A stretch of DNA of 64,000 nucleotides, taken from Rugosimonospora africana (lineage in GTDB: Bacteria > Actinomycetota > Actinomycetes > Mycobacteriales > Micromonosporaceae). Shown here in pieces: positions 47,320 to 55,841 of the stretch. The notes under the pieces are model-generated. The model saw nothing but the letters and a program-made list of their open reading frames with translations, searched no databases and was not told the DNA's origin. The translations under genes were made by a program, and so were the position numbers. Position 1 is the first letter of the stretch; each line of letters begins with the position of its first letter. Where the stretch lies: NCBI RefSeq assembly GCF_016862975.1, contig NZ_BONZ01000064.1:1-64000 (forward strand), written 5' to 3'.

Positions 47320-48270
47320 TCAGTGGACCGAGGGGCGTTGCCTCGCCAGCGGTACGGTCGGGTCCGGCGGCAGTGCCGGGGCCCCGACCGGCCCGCGTGC
47401 TGTGGGCTGCCGGCTGACCGTCGGCTCAGTGCCCACGGCCCCGGGCGGGTACAGCGACAGCGCGGCTAGCTGGTCACACAACTCCGCGGCGCTGGGTCGG
47501 GCCCTCGGATCGTTCGCCAGCCCGCCGCGCAGCACGTCGATCAGCTCGACCGGGACGCCGGGCAGGTTCGGAACCGGTCGCTCGAACAGCTCCATCAGGG
47601 TCAGCAGGCTCGGGTCGCGCTCCTGCGACCAGCGCGGCGGCCGGCCGGACAGCAGCGTGTACAGCGTGGCGCACAGCGAATAGATGTCCGCGGCCGGCGA
47701 CGGGTCGCAGGGCTGCCGGAACATCTCGCGTGGCGCGTACGCCGGGGTGAGCACGTCCAGCGTCGTCGACACGTCGCGCGCCTCGGTCAGCACGGCGAGC
47801 CCGAAGTCCGCCAGCGTCGGCTCGCCGAACTCGGTGATGAGGATGTTGGCCGGCTTGACGTCGCGGTGCAGCACGCCGACCTTGTGCGCGTCGGCCAGCG
47901 CGTCGGCGATCTTCACGCCGACATCGCGCGCCTCCTGGGCGGTCAGCGGCCGCTCCCGGAGCAGGTCCGCGTACGACCCGGCGCACAGCTCCATCACCAG
48001 GTACGGGTGCCCGTCCTCGGTGACGCCGGCATCGAACAGGTCGACCACGAACAGGTGGCTGGACATGCGCCCGGCCGCCCGGGCCTCGCGCAGGAACCGG
48101 CTGCGGTCGTGCTCGGTGGCCAGTGCCCGGTTCTCAATCTTGACGGCGACGTCCCGGCCGACCGACACCTGCACGGCCCGGTACACGGTCGAGTAGCCAC
48201 CCCGCGCGAGCACCGCCAACCCCGTGAGCCCGGGAACGGTCGGAGCGGCCGGCGAGGCGGGATCATCCAC
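47320..48270 (-). CDS. Soluble Ser/Thr protein kinase
   Basis: 316 aa from GTG 48270. Complete Hanks-type kinase: ARGGYSTVYRA loop, AVKI with Lys44, alphaC Glu62, HRDVKPANIL with Asp137, DFG with Asp155; the usual APE is APRE. There is no membrane helix and no sensor domain, only a short Pro-rich tail, so it is cytosolic. The GTG at 48270 is chosen because a promoter sits directly before it. It is last in the order MBL hydrolase, adenylyl cyclase, kinase. Confidence 0.88.
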   Translation of the reverse strand: MDDPASPAAPTVPGLTGLAVLARGGYSTVYRAVQVSVGRDVAVKIENRALATEHDRSRFLREARAAGRMSSHLFVVDLFDAGVTEDGHPYLVMELCAGSYADLLRERPLTAQEARDVGVKIADALADAHKVGVLHRDVKPANILITEFGEPTLADFGLAVLTEARDVSTTLDVLTPAYAPREMFRQPCDPSPAADIYSLCATLYTLLSGRPPRWSQERDPSLLTLMELFERPVPNLPGVPVELIDVLRGGLANDPRARPSAAELCDQLAALSLYPPGAVGTEPTVSRQPTARGPVGAPALPPDPTVPLARQRPSVH

Positions 48271-48277
48271 AGGTACA

Positions 48278-48305
48278 AAAATAACCCGCCGGCTCACGCC
48301 GCCAA
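48278..48305 (-). promoter_or_regulatory. Promoter of the kinase gene (leaderless)
   Basis: On the minus strand TTGGCG (48305-48300), 16-nt spacer, TATTTT (48283-48278), then 7 nt to GTG 48270. The best-formed promoter seen in the window; it implies a leaderless kinase mRNA. Confidence 0.5.
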
Positions 48306-48358
48306 CGGCGCAGTCTGATCAACTAGCCAAAGGGACGGCCCATGCGATCCGCACGGCC

Positions 48359-51300
48359 CTACGGCGCCGTCGGGGACGGCGCGGGCGCCGCGGTACTCGC
48401 CGGGCGAACTCCACCGGACGCCCGCGGCGCTTGACCGGCTCCGTCGGTGCTCGCCGGGCGGTCCCCGTCCGACGCGCGCGGCACCTGACCTGCCGAATCC
48501 CCGGTCAACGACGCCAGCAACTCCTCGCTGGCGGCTCGCTCACCGGTCTGCGACGACGAGTACGCCACGGCGACCGCCTCGCTCGCCGCCTGCCGCGCCT
48601 CTTCGCAGGCGCCGGTCGCGGCCAGCGTCCTGGCCAATTCACGCAACGCGATCACGTGGCTACGAATGTCCTCACCCGGCATCGACGCCGCCCGCCGGGC
48701 CTGCTTCAGAGCGGCCGGCAGGTCACCGACGGCACGCAGCGCCGCCGCGTGCAGCGCGACGCCCTGGCGCCGGGAAAACAGCAGCGCGGGCTCGTCGGGA
48801 AGGCTGGCCACCGGTTCGAGCTGGCGCAGCGCGGCCCGCGCGTCACCGGCCGCGAGCCGGGCGGCACCGAGCAGCACCCGCGGCCCGACCTGAGCCGGTT
48901 CGAACACGTCGTGCGGCTCGACCACGGCCAGCACCGCGAGCGCGTCGGCCTCGGCACCCGCCGGGTCGTCGCGCTCCAGGCTGACGAAGCCGCGGATAGT
49001 GCGAGCCATGCCGATGAGCAGCGGGTGCGCGGTCCGCTCGCCGTACGCGAGGGCATCGGTGAGCAGGTCGTACGCGTGGTCCAGCGAGCCCAGCCCGCGA
49101 GCGATCACACCGCGTACCACCAGTGCCAGGCCGCGCCCCCAGTCGTCCGAGGCGGCGGCGAAGTCCCGGTACGCGTGGCGTGCCCCGCGGTCCGCCTCGG
49201 CCAGGTCGCCCAACTCCGCCGCGGCGAACGCCTCGACCGCGCGCAGCGTGCCGACCGCCCACTGTTCGCCGACCCGCTCACCGAACGGTAGGAACGCCCG
49301 GGCCAGCCGGCGCGCCTCGGTCAGGCGACCGGCGAGCATCCGGGTGAACGCCGTGGTACCCCGCAGCCACGCCCGACCGACCGGGTCGCCCTGCTCAGCG
49401 AACAACCGTACGGCGCGCCCGAGGGCGGCATTGGCCGCGGCGAAGTCGCCACGGGTGGTGGTGACCCAGGCCAGGTTCTGCAGCGACCACGCCTGGCTGC
49501 GCCGGTCCTGCGCGCCGAGCGCGATCTCGTACGCGCCACCGAACCGGTCGCCGGCCTCGGCCAGCCGCCCGCCGAGGAAGTCCGCCATGCCCAGCCGGCG
49601 CAGCGCCTCGGCTGCCGCCGGTGCGAGCCCGGCCCCGGTGGCCGCCGCGAGCGCTTCCTGAAGCGTCGCGTAGGAACGGTCGCCGTCACCGAGCAGCCGG
49701 TACGCGCGGCCCGCCAGCAACAGGGCGCCGGCCCGGGTGGTCACGTCGTCCCCGGCGTTCGCGCTGATCTTCTCGGCGTACCCGAGCGCCTCCGCCGCGC
49801 GGCCGAGCTGCAACAGCGCCCGGGCGTGCACCAGCCGGTCGGCCGGCGGCAGCGCCTCTCCGGCCAGCGCGCTGGCCCGCTCCGCGTACTTCACGGCCTG
49901 TGCCGGCTCGCTGGCCGCCACCGCTCGCCGGATGGACCGGCCGAGCGCGGCCACTCCGAGTGGCGCGACCGTCCGGGCGTCCGCCTCGGGCCGCAGCCCG
50001 ACCGCGTCGGCCAGCGTGGTCGCCCGTTCGACGTGCTCGGCGACGAAGGCATCGCGCGTCTCGGCGGACATGCCGGCCGGCCCGTCTCCGGACGCCGCCC
50101 ACCGGGCGAGATTCGCGTGCCGGTCGGCGAGGTCGGCCTTGCCGATGCCGGCGTACGCGGCCTCCCGCATCAGCGGCGTGGCGAACGCGTACCCGGTGCG
50201 CAGGCGGCGCAGCATCCGGCGCTGGAGAAGTTCCTCGATCGCCCGTTCCAGCTCCACGGCCGAGACCTCGGCCGGCCGCACGTCCCGTCCGGTACGGGTC
50301 TCCCGCAGCGCGCCGAGGGCACCCGCCGGTACCGCGTCGCCGACCACCGCCGCGTCGCGCAGCACCGAACGGGCGTCCGGCGGCAGCGCGTCGATCCGGG
50401 CCGCGAGCACCGCGGCCAGGTCGCGGGACAGCAACCGGCCGCCCAGCGAACCGGGCGCCAGCCGCCAGCCGGTCGGCGAGCCGCCGGTACCGGCCGCGTC
50501 CGCGGCAGCGGCGGGACTCGGTTCCACCGTGAAGCGCTGTGCCAGCGGCCGGGCCGGGGTCAGCCCGCCACGTTCCAGCAGCAGCGTGACCAGTTCGGCG
50601 AGGTAGAACGGGTTGCCCTGGGCGGTCGCCAGCAGGCGGTCCTCGTCCTGCTGCGGCAGGCGGCCACTCTCCAGGTAGGACCCGAGCAGCCGGCTGGCGT
50701 CGGCACCGCGCAGCGGCGGCAGCGTGCTCACCTCGGCGTCGGCGAGCCGGGTCAGCACACCCGCCGGGCGTACCAGCTCGGGCCGGCCGAGCAGCAGCAC
50801 CAGCACCGGGCCGGTCAGCCGGGACAGCGTCGCGCCCAGTGCGTCGACAGTCTCCGGGGTCGCGTCGTGCAGATCGTCGACGACCATGACCAGCGGAGTC
50901 TCCCTGGCCAGCGCGCTGAACAGGTCGGCGACCGTCGCCGGGATCGCCTCCACGTCGGGGCGCTCGCGTCCGGAACCAGCAGGCCCCTCGATGGCGGTCA
51001 GCTCGCCGTACCCGAGCAGGGTCAGCAGCAGTTCGCTCGACGGGCTCTGCACGTCCGGAGCGATCTTGGCCAGGCGGGCACCGAGCCGGCGAAGTCGCTC
51101 CTCGACCACCGCCCGGGTGGCGTCCGCCGACATCTCGGGGGGCAGGCCGATCGCGATCCGTACCAGGTCAGCCAGCGGCGCCAGCCGGCGCACCTCACCG
51201 AACGCGGCGCAGTGCACGCTCAGTACCCGCGGCGGCCCGACCTCGTACCGCGCGACCAGCCGCTCCACCTCGGCCGCGAACCGGCTCTTGCCCAGCCCGG

Positions 51301-52084
51301 CCTCACCGGTGAAGACCAGCAGCCGCGGCTCTTCCCGGTCCACCACCTCGGCGAGCCGGCTGGCGACCCGGGCCAGTTCGGTCTCCCGGCCCACGAACGG
51401 CGCCTCGTCCCCGATGCCTGACCGGGTGCCGGGCGCGTCCAGCAGGCCCAGCAGTTCGTACGCCTCGACCGGCTGCCGCTTGCCCTTGAGCCGCAGCGGG
51501 CGCAGGTGCCGCCAGGACGCCACGTGCCGGCTGCTCGTGGTGGTGCGCTCACCCGCGTAGATCGCGCCGATCGCGGCCGCGTCGGCCAGCCGCGCCGCGG
51601 TGTTGACCGTGTCGCCGATGACCGTGTATTCCAGGGCGGCCTGCACACCGGCCACCACCTGGCCGGTGTTGAGCCCCACCCGCAGCCCGAGCGGCGCGCC
51701 ACCGCCCCGCTCGTCGTCGAGTACCCGCCGGACGGCGCGCTGCATGGACAGGGCCGCCCGTACCGCCCGCTCGGCGTCGTCCTCGTGCGCGACCGGCGCT
51801 CCGAAGACCGCCATGATCCCGTCGCCGGTCAGCTTGTCCACGTGGCCGCCGAACGTCTTGACCGCCCCGGCCAGCGCCGCCAGCACCCGGTCGGTCACCG
51901 CGCCGACCCGCTCCGGATCAAGATCTTCCGCCCACGCGGTGAAATCCGAGAGGTCGCCGAAGAGCACAGTGACGATCCGCCGCTCGGTCGCCGGCAGCGT
52001 CGCGGCAGCCGGCAGCGCGGCGCCGCAGTTGTGGCAGAACCGGGCGCCGGGCACGGCGACAGTTCCACACACCGGGCAGGTCAC
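48359..52084 (-). CDS. Class III adenylyl cyclase fused to AAA ATPase and TPR-like region
   Basis: 1241 aa from GTG 52084, overlapping the MBL stop (GTGA). An N-terminal zinc ribbon (CPVC...CHNC, residues 3-20) is followed by a class III cyclase domain (about 35-210) with metal ligands Asp44 and Asp88, ATP-specifying Lys84/Asp158 and transition-state Asn161/Arg165: all complete, so active cAMP synthesis from ATP is expected. An AAA/STAND ATPase follows with VFTGEAGLGKS (about 258-267), then a long helical TPR-like C-terminus from about residue 700. Similar cyclase-ATPase-TPR proteins occur in mycobacteria. It is a likely cAMP source for the nearby Crp. Confidence 0.92.
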   Translation of the reverse strand: MTCPVCGTVAVPGARFCHNCGAALPAAATLPATERRIVTVLFGDLSDFTAWAEDLDPERVGAVTDRVLAALAGAVKTFGGHVDKLTGDGIMAVFGAPVAHEDDAERAVRAALSMQRAVRRVLDDERGGGAPLGLRVGLNTGQVVAGVQAALEYTVIGDTVNTAARLADAAAIGAIYAGERTTTSSRHVASWRHLRPLRLKGKRQPVEAYELLGLLDAPGTRSGIGDEAPFVGRETELARVASRLAEVVDREEPRLLVFTGEAGLGKSRFAAEVERLVARYEVGPPRVLSVHCAAFGEVRRLAPLADLVRIAIGLPPEMSADATRAVVEERLRRLGARLAKIAPDVQSPSSELLLTLLGYGELTAIEGPAGSGRERPDVEAIPATVADLFSALARETPLVMVVDDLHDATPETVDALGATLSRLTGPVLVLLLGRPELVRPAGVLTRLADAEVSTLPPLRGADASRLLGSYLESGRLPQQDEDRLLATAQGNPFYLAELVTLLLERGGLTPARPLAQRFTVEPSPAAAADAAGTGGSPTGWRLAPGSLGGRLLSRDLAAVLAARIDALPPDARSVLRDAAVVGDAVPAGALGALRETRTGRDVRPAEVSAVELERAIEELLQRRMLRRLRTGYAFATPLMREAAYAGIGKADLADRHANLARWAASGDGPAGMSAETRDAFVAEHVERATTLADAVGLRPEADARTVAPLGVAALGRSIRRAVAASEPAQAVKYAERASALAGEALPPADRLVHARALLQLGRAAEALGYAEKISANAGDDVTTRAGALLLAGRAYRLLGDGDRSYATLQEALAAATGAGLAPAAAEALRRLGMADFLGGRLAEAGDRFGGAYEIALGAQDRRSQAWSLQNLAWVTTTRGDFAAANAALGRAVRLFAEQGDPVGRAWLRGTTAFTRMLAGRLTEARRLARAFLPFGERVGEQWAVGTLRAVEAFAAAELGDLAEADRGARHAYRDFAAASDDWGRGLALVVRGVIARGLGSLDHAYDLLTDALAYGERTAHPLLIGMARTIRGFVSLERDDPAGAEADALAVLAVVEPHDVFEPAQVGPRVLLGAARLAAGDARAALRQLEPVASLPDEPALLFSRRQGVALHAAALRAVGDLPAALKQARRAASMPGEDIRSHVIALRELARTLAATGACEEARQAASEAVAVAYSSSQTGERAASEELLASLTGDSAGQVPRASDGDRPASTDGAGQAPRASGGVRPASTAAPAPSPTAP

Positions 52085-52833
52085 GATGTGTCCCAACGCA
52101 CATGCGCGTCCGGAGATTCCGCCGCGAGGTAGGCGAGTTGCGCGCGGACCGACCACTCCGCGGCCGTCCACAGCGACCGGTCCACGTCCGCGTAGACGAT
52201 CTCCACGACCTCGCCGGCGGTCGTCGCCCCCGCATCGAGCGCACGCCTGACCTGGTCCAACCGGACCTTGCGGTGCTCCAGGTAGTGCCGGGCCACGGCC
52301 GCACAGTCGGGCAGCGGCGGCCCGTGCCCGGGGAGCACCGGGATCGGACCCAGTCCTTCCAGCAGCTCCAGGCTGCGCAGATAGTCGCCGAGGTCGCCGT
52401 CCGGGTAGGCCACGACGGTGGTACCGCGACCGAGAATCGTGTCCCCGGTCAAGACCGCCCGCTCGCCGTCCAGTTCGACCAGAAAGCACACCGAGTCACC
52501 GGTGTGCCCGGGCGTCACGATCCGCTGCACGCCGGGCGATTCGTTCATCACCACGGCGCCGGTCAGCTCGATCAGCCGATCCACCCCGTCGGTGTGGTCG
52601 TGATGACCGTGGGTGAGCAGGATGCCCGCGACCGGCCCCTGATCGGCGAGTGTCCGGAGATGCCCCTCGTCCAGCGGCCCGGGATCCACGACCACGCAGC
52701 TGCTTACGCCGGCCGGGCGCAGCACCCAGGTGTTCGTTCCGGCGAGGGTCATCGGTCCCGGATTGGGGGCGCGGACCAGCGTCGCCCACGACGGCAGCTG
52801 GTCCGCCACCCCGACCACGGGTTCGCCTGCCAT
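52081..52833 (-). CDS. Metallo-beta-lactamase-fold hydrolase
   Basis: 250 aa from ATG 52833. The metal site THGHHDHTDG, then TPGHTGDSVCF, VLTGDTILG and LPGHGPP, is complete for a two-metal MBL enzyme; C-terminal helical extension as in the LACTB2-type family. Position between RidA and Crp neighbours matches Rv3677c. Substrate unknown. Confidence 0.9.
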   Translation of the reverse strand: MAGEPVVGVADQLPSWATLVRAPNPGPMTLAGTNTWVLRPAGVSSCVVVDPGPLDEGHLRTLADQGPVAGILLTHGHHDHTDGVDRLIELTGAVVMNESPGVQRIVTPGHTGDSVCFLVELDGERAVLTGDTILGRGTTVVAYPDGDLGDYLRSLELLEGLGPIPVLPGHGPPLPDCAAVARHYLEHRKVRLDQVRRALDAGATTAGEVVEIVYADVDRSLWTAAEWSVRAQLAYLAAESPDAHVRWDTS

Positions 52834-52889
52834 GGCTGTGATCGTACGGCGCTGTGCCGGCCATGCCATCCGGGCTCAGGCCGGGCTCA

Positions 52890-52941
52890 GGCCCTGTCCT
52901 GTCGATCTTGTCGCCGAGGCGAAATCCAGGCGTCGAGCCGC
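52890..52941 (-). repeat. Solo right end of the MITE-like element
   Basis: GGCCCTGTCCTGTCGATC at 52890-52907 equals the right terminal repeat of copy 2. The following 34 bp align with the inner sequence of the right end in copies 2 and 3 (rough match, with small gaps). The hairpin and left end are missing. It abuts the RidA stop codon (CTA at 52942-52944, TAG on the minus strand). Confidence 0.75.
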
Positions 52942-53397
52942 CTAGGCCACCTCGACGATCGCCTCGACCTCGACCGGCGTGTTCAGCGGCAGCTCGGCCA
53001 CCCCGACCGCGCTGCGCGCGTGGTGACCCGCCTCGCCGAACACGGCGCCGAACAGCTCAGACGCGCCGTTGATCACCTGCGGCTGGCCGACGAAACCCTC
53101 GGCGGACGCGACGAATCCGACCACCTTGACCACCTTGACCACGTTCTCCAGCCCGACCAGGGCGTCGACCGCCGCGAGGATGTTCAGCGCACACCGCTCG
53201 GCCAGGTCTTTCGCCTGATCGGGAGACACTCCGGCGCCCACTTTGCCGGTCGCGAGCAGTTTGCCGTTGACTGTCGGAAGTTGGCCGGAGACGTAAACGT
53301 GCTTGCCGGTCTGTACCGCCGGAACGTACGCGGCGGCGGGCGGGGCAACCGGAGGCAGCTCCAGGCCGAGTTCAGCGAGCTTCGCGTACGGGTCCAC
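52942..53397 (-). CDS. RidA/YjgF-family enamine-imine deaminase
   Basis: 151 aa, GTG start directly after the DUF4177 stop. Typical RidA fold with HVYVSGQLPTVNGKL, ALNILAAVDALVG and the C-terminal ELPLNTPVEVEAIVEVA. The Arg that binds substrate carboxylate in true RidA is not evident at the usual C-terminal position, where the motif is normally CxARVExxxPxG, so it may be a non-deaminase subfamily. Orthologous position Rv3678c. Confidence 0.88.
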   Translation of the reverse strand: MDPYAKLAELGLELPPVAPPAAAYVPAVQTGKHVYVSGQLPTVNGKLLATGKVGAGVSPDQAKDLAERCALNILAAVDALVGLENVVKVVKVVGFVASAEGFVGQPQVINGASELFGAVFGEAGHHARSAVGVAELPLNTPVEVEAIVEVA

Positions 53398-53556
53398 TCA
53401 CGCCTCCTTCGGGCGCTTCAGGTAGGCGACCAACTGCTCCGGGTTCGGTCCCGGAATCACGGCCACCAGCTCCCAGCCGTCGGAGCCCCAGTTGTCGAGA
53501 ATCTGCTTCGTCGCGTGCACCAGCAACGGCACGGTCGCGTACTCCCACTTCTGCAT
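53398..53556 (-). CDS. DUF4177-type small protein
   Basis: 52 aa: MQKWEYATVPLL ... ILDNWGSDGWELVAVIPG. The WEY start and the GxxGWELV core are the family signature. It sits directly before RidA, as in other actinobacteria. Function unknown. Confidence 0.85.
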   Translation of the reverse strand: MQKWEYATVPLLVHATKQILDNWGSDGWELVAVIPGPNPEQLVAYLKRPKEA

Positions 53557-53688
53557 GGAGTCATCTTGCAGCAGGCACGGGACTGACCGGCGTGGGCATC
53601 GGTGGTTAGGCTCGTGCCGCCCTTCCCGGTTCTCGCGCTCCGGATTCGACCGGTTCCACCCGGTTCGGTGACACGACAAGGTGACGAC

Positions 53689-54720
53689 ATGACTCAGCCG
53701 CCCCCGCAGGACCCGACCGAACCGACCGCTGAGGGCCCGACGGACGGCCAAGGTTCGGCGCCGGCCGGTGAGTCTGGGCCAGCCGAAGCGGCGGTACCGG
53801 GGCCCACCGAACCGGTGTCGTTGAACCCGTCGCCCGCGCCCGGATCGGCCGAGGCGCCGGTACCGGCCCAACGCCCGGCGCCCGCCGAGGCCCCGGCTCC
53901 GGCTCCGGTCGGCCCACCAGCGGCCGAGGCACCAGCGCCGGCCGGCCCACCAGCGACCGGGGCAGCAGCGCCAGTGGGCGAGGCACCGGCTCCCTCAGGC
54001 CCACCAGCGGGCGAGGCACCGGCACCGGCCGGTCCGCCAGCGGGAGCCGACCCGGCGACCCTGACGGCGATGACCCAGCCCGCCGGTGGATACCCGCCCG
54101 CAGGTGGATACCCGCAAGCCGCCGGCGCGCCTCCCGCCACCTGGGCCACCCCCGGCGCCCCCGGCACCGGGTACCCGCCGCCCGCCCCGACCCAGTACGC
54201 GACGCCCGGGTACGCGGCCACCGGGTACCCCGCTCCGTACCCACCCGCGTTCCCGCCGGCCGAGCAGCCGCCCGCGAGGAAGCGCCGCGGCCTGGTGATC
54301 GGGATCGTGGTCGCCGCGGTGGTCGTGGTGCTCGGTGGCGGAGGCACCGCCGCCTACCTCGGCACCCGCGACACGGTCAAGGGGCAGTCCAGCCCGTCCG
54401 CCGCGATCGACGGCTTCCTCACCGCCGTCTACACCGACCACAACGTGACCAAGGCGAGCAACTACGTGTGCTCCCAGACACGTGACCGGGCGAAGTTGAC
54501 CGCGAAGATCAACCAGATCAAGCAGCAGGACTCCGGGTACCAGGACGTCAAGTACAGCTGGAGCACGCCCAAGACCGAGCAGACCCGCAAGGACGAGACG
54601 ATCCTGACCGCCACCGTGACGCTGCGCACGTCCGAGGAGCAGAAAGCGACCCAGAACCTCCGCTTCGTGACCACGCGGAGCAACGGCTGGTTCGTATGCG
54701 AGATCCAACAGACCGGGTGA
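53689..54720 (+). CDS. Proline-rich bitopic protein with extracytoplasmic domain
   Basis: 343 aa from ATG 53689. Residues 1 to about 200 are Pro/Ala/Gly/Tyr-rich with repeats (GPPAGEAPAPA, then YPPAGGYP), followed by an ARKRRG stop-transfer and a membrane helix (about 205-225), and an outer domain of about 110 residues beginning SPSAAIDGFLTAVYTDHN, with two Cys (SNYVCSQ, WFVCEI) that may form a disulphide. Same plan as 8788-9462. Lies before the ArsA pair; function unknown. Confidence 0.75.
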   Translation: MTQPPPQDPTEPTAEGPTDGQGSAPAGESGPAEAAVPGPTEPVSLNPSPAPGSAEAPVPAQRPAPAEAPAPAPVGPPAAEAPAPAGPPATGAAAPVGEAPAPSGPPAGEAPAPAGPPAGADPATLTAMTQPAGGYPPAGGYPQAAGAPPATWATPGAPGTGYPPPAPTQYATPGYAATGYPAPYPPAFPPAEQPPARKRRGLVIGIVVAAVVVVLGGGGTAAYLGTRDTVKGQSSPSAAIDGFLTAVYTDHNVTKASNYVCSQTRDRAKLTAKINQIKQQDSGYQDVKYSWSTPKTEQTRKDETILTATVTLRTSEEQKATQNLRFVTTRSNGWFVCEIQQTG

Positions 54721-54763
54721 CGCTCGGCAGACCGGTTGCCCCGTCGGAGGTACCGTCGGCAGT

Positions 54764-55777
54764 GTGCGATCAGGCCGTTCCGATGACTCCGCCGCAGCGA
54801 TCTCGCTGAGGAACCGGTCGTGGCCTGCCCGGCTGCACGTCGTGACGGGCAAGGGCGGCACCGGCAAGACGACGGTGGCTGCCGCCCTCGCCCTGGCGCT
54901 GGCCGGCAACGGCCGGCGCACGCTGCTGGTCGAGGTCGAGGGGCGGCAAGGGATCGCCCAGCTGTTCGACACCGAACCGCTGCCGTACGCGGAGCGGCGC
55001 ATCGCCACCACCGCCGACGGCAGTGAGGTCCGGGCGCTGGCCGTCGACCCGGAAGAGGCGCTGCTCGAGTACCTCGACATGTTCTACAAGCTCGGCATGG
55101 CCGGCCGTGCCCTGCGCAAGCTCGGCGCGATCGACTTCGCCACCACGATCGCGCCCGGCCTGCGCGACATCCTGCTCACCGGCAAGGTCAAGGAAGCCAC
55201 CACCCGCACCGAGGGCGGTCGCCGGGTATACGAGGCGGTGATCCTGGACGCACCGCCCACCGGTCGGATCGGCCGGTTCCTCAACGTCACGGCGGAGGCC
55301 GCGCGGCTGGCTCGGGTCGGACCGATCAAGAACCAGAGCGAGGGCGTGGCGGCCATCCTGCGGTCCCCGATGACCGCGGTGCACGTGGTCACGCTGCTGG
55401 AGGAGATGCCGGTCCAGGAGACCGCGGACGCGATCGCCGAGCTGTCCGCCCTGAAGATCTCCGTCGGCAACATCATCATCAACGGGAGCCAGCCGCCGTT
55501 GCTCACCGAGGGCCGGGTGACCCAGGCCGAGCTGAAGCGCGGGCTGGTCGCCGCCGGCCTGCCGGCCGATCGGGAGACGGTCGCCGGCCTGCGTACCGAG
55601 GCCGAGGCGCACCTGACCCGGCGGGCGGTCGAGGAGGGGCTGCGGGACGAGCTGAAGGCGCTGGGCCGGCCGGTCGTCGAGCTTCCGTCGCTGGCCGGCG
55701 GCGTGGACCGGGCCGGCCTGAGCACTCTCGCCGACACCCTGCGGCAGCGGGGGCCGGGCGCGGATACGCTCGGGTAA
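54764..55777 (+). CDS. ArsA/GET3-family ATPase, first of a pair
   Basis: 337 aa from GTG 54764; a -10-like TACCGT (54751-54756) 7 nt before suggests a leaderless mRNA. Deviant Walker A with signature lysine, GKGGTGKTT, and the switch region DAPPTGR are present. Soluble ATPase; in eukaryotes this family delivers tail-anchored membrane proteins, but the role of the actinobacterial pair (Rv3679/Rv3680) is different and tied to stress resistance. Confidence 0.9.
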   Translation: MRSGRSDDSAAAISLRNRSWPARLHVVTGKGGTGKTTVAAALALALAGNGRRTLLVEVEGRQGIAQLFDTEPLPYAERRIATTADGSEVRALAVDPEEALLEYLDMFYKLGMAGRALRKLGAIDFATTIAPGLRDILLTGKVKEATTRTEGGRRVYEAVILDAPPTGRIGRFLNVTAEAARLARVGPIKNQSEGVAAILRSPMTAVHVVTLLEEMPVQETADAIAELSALKISVGNIIINGSQPPLLTEGRVTQAELKRGLVAAGLPADRETVAGLRTEAEAHLTRRAVEEGLRDELKALGRPVVELPSLAGGVDRAGLSTLADTLRQRGPGADTLG

Positions 55778-55841
55778 ATGGGTCGCCAGCGGCGGCGGGA
55801 AACGTACCGTCGCGGTCGGGCGACCACTACGGGGAAGACAA

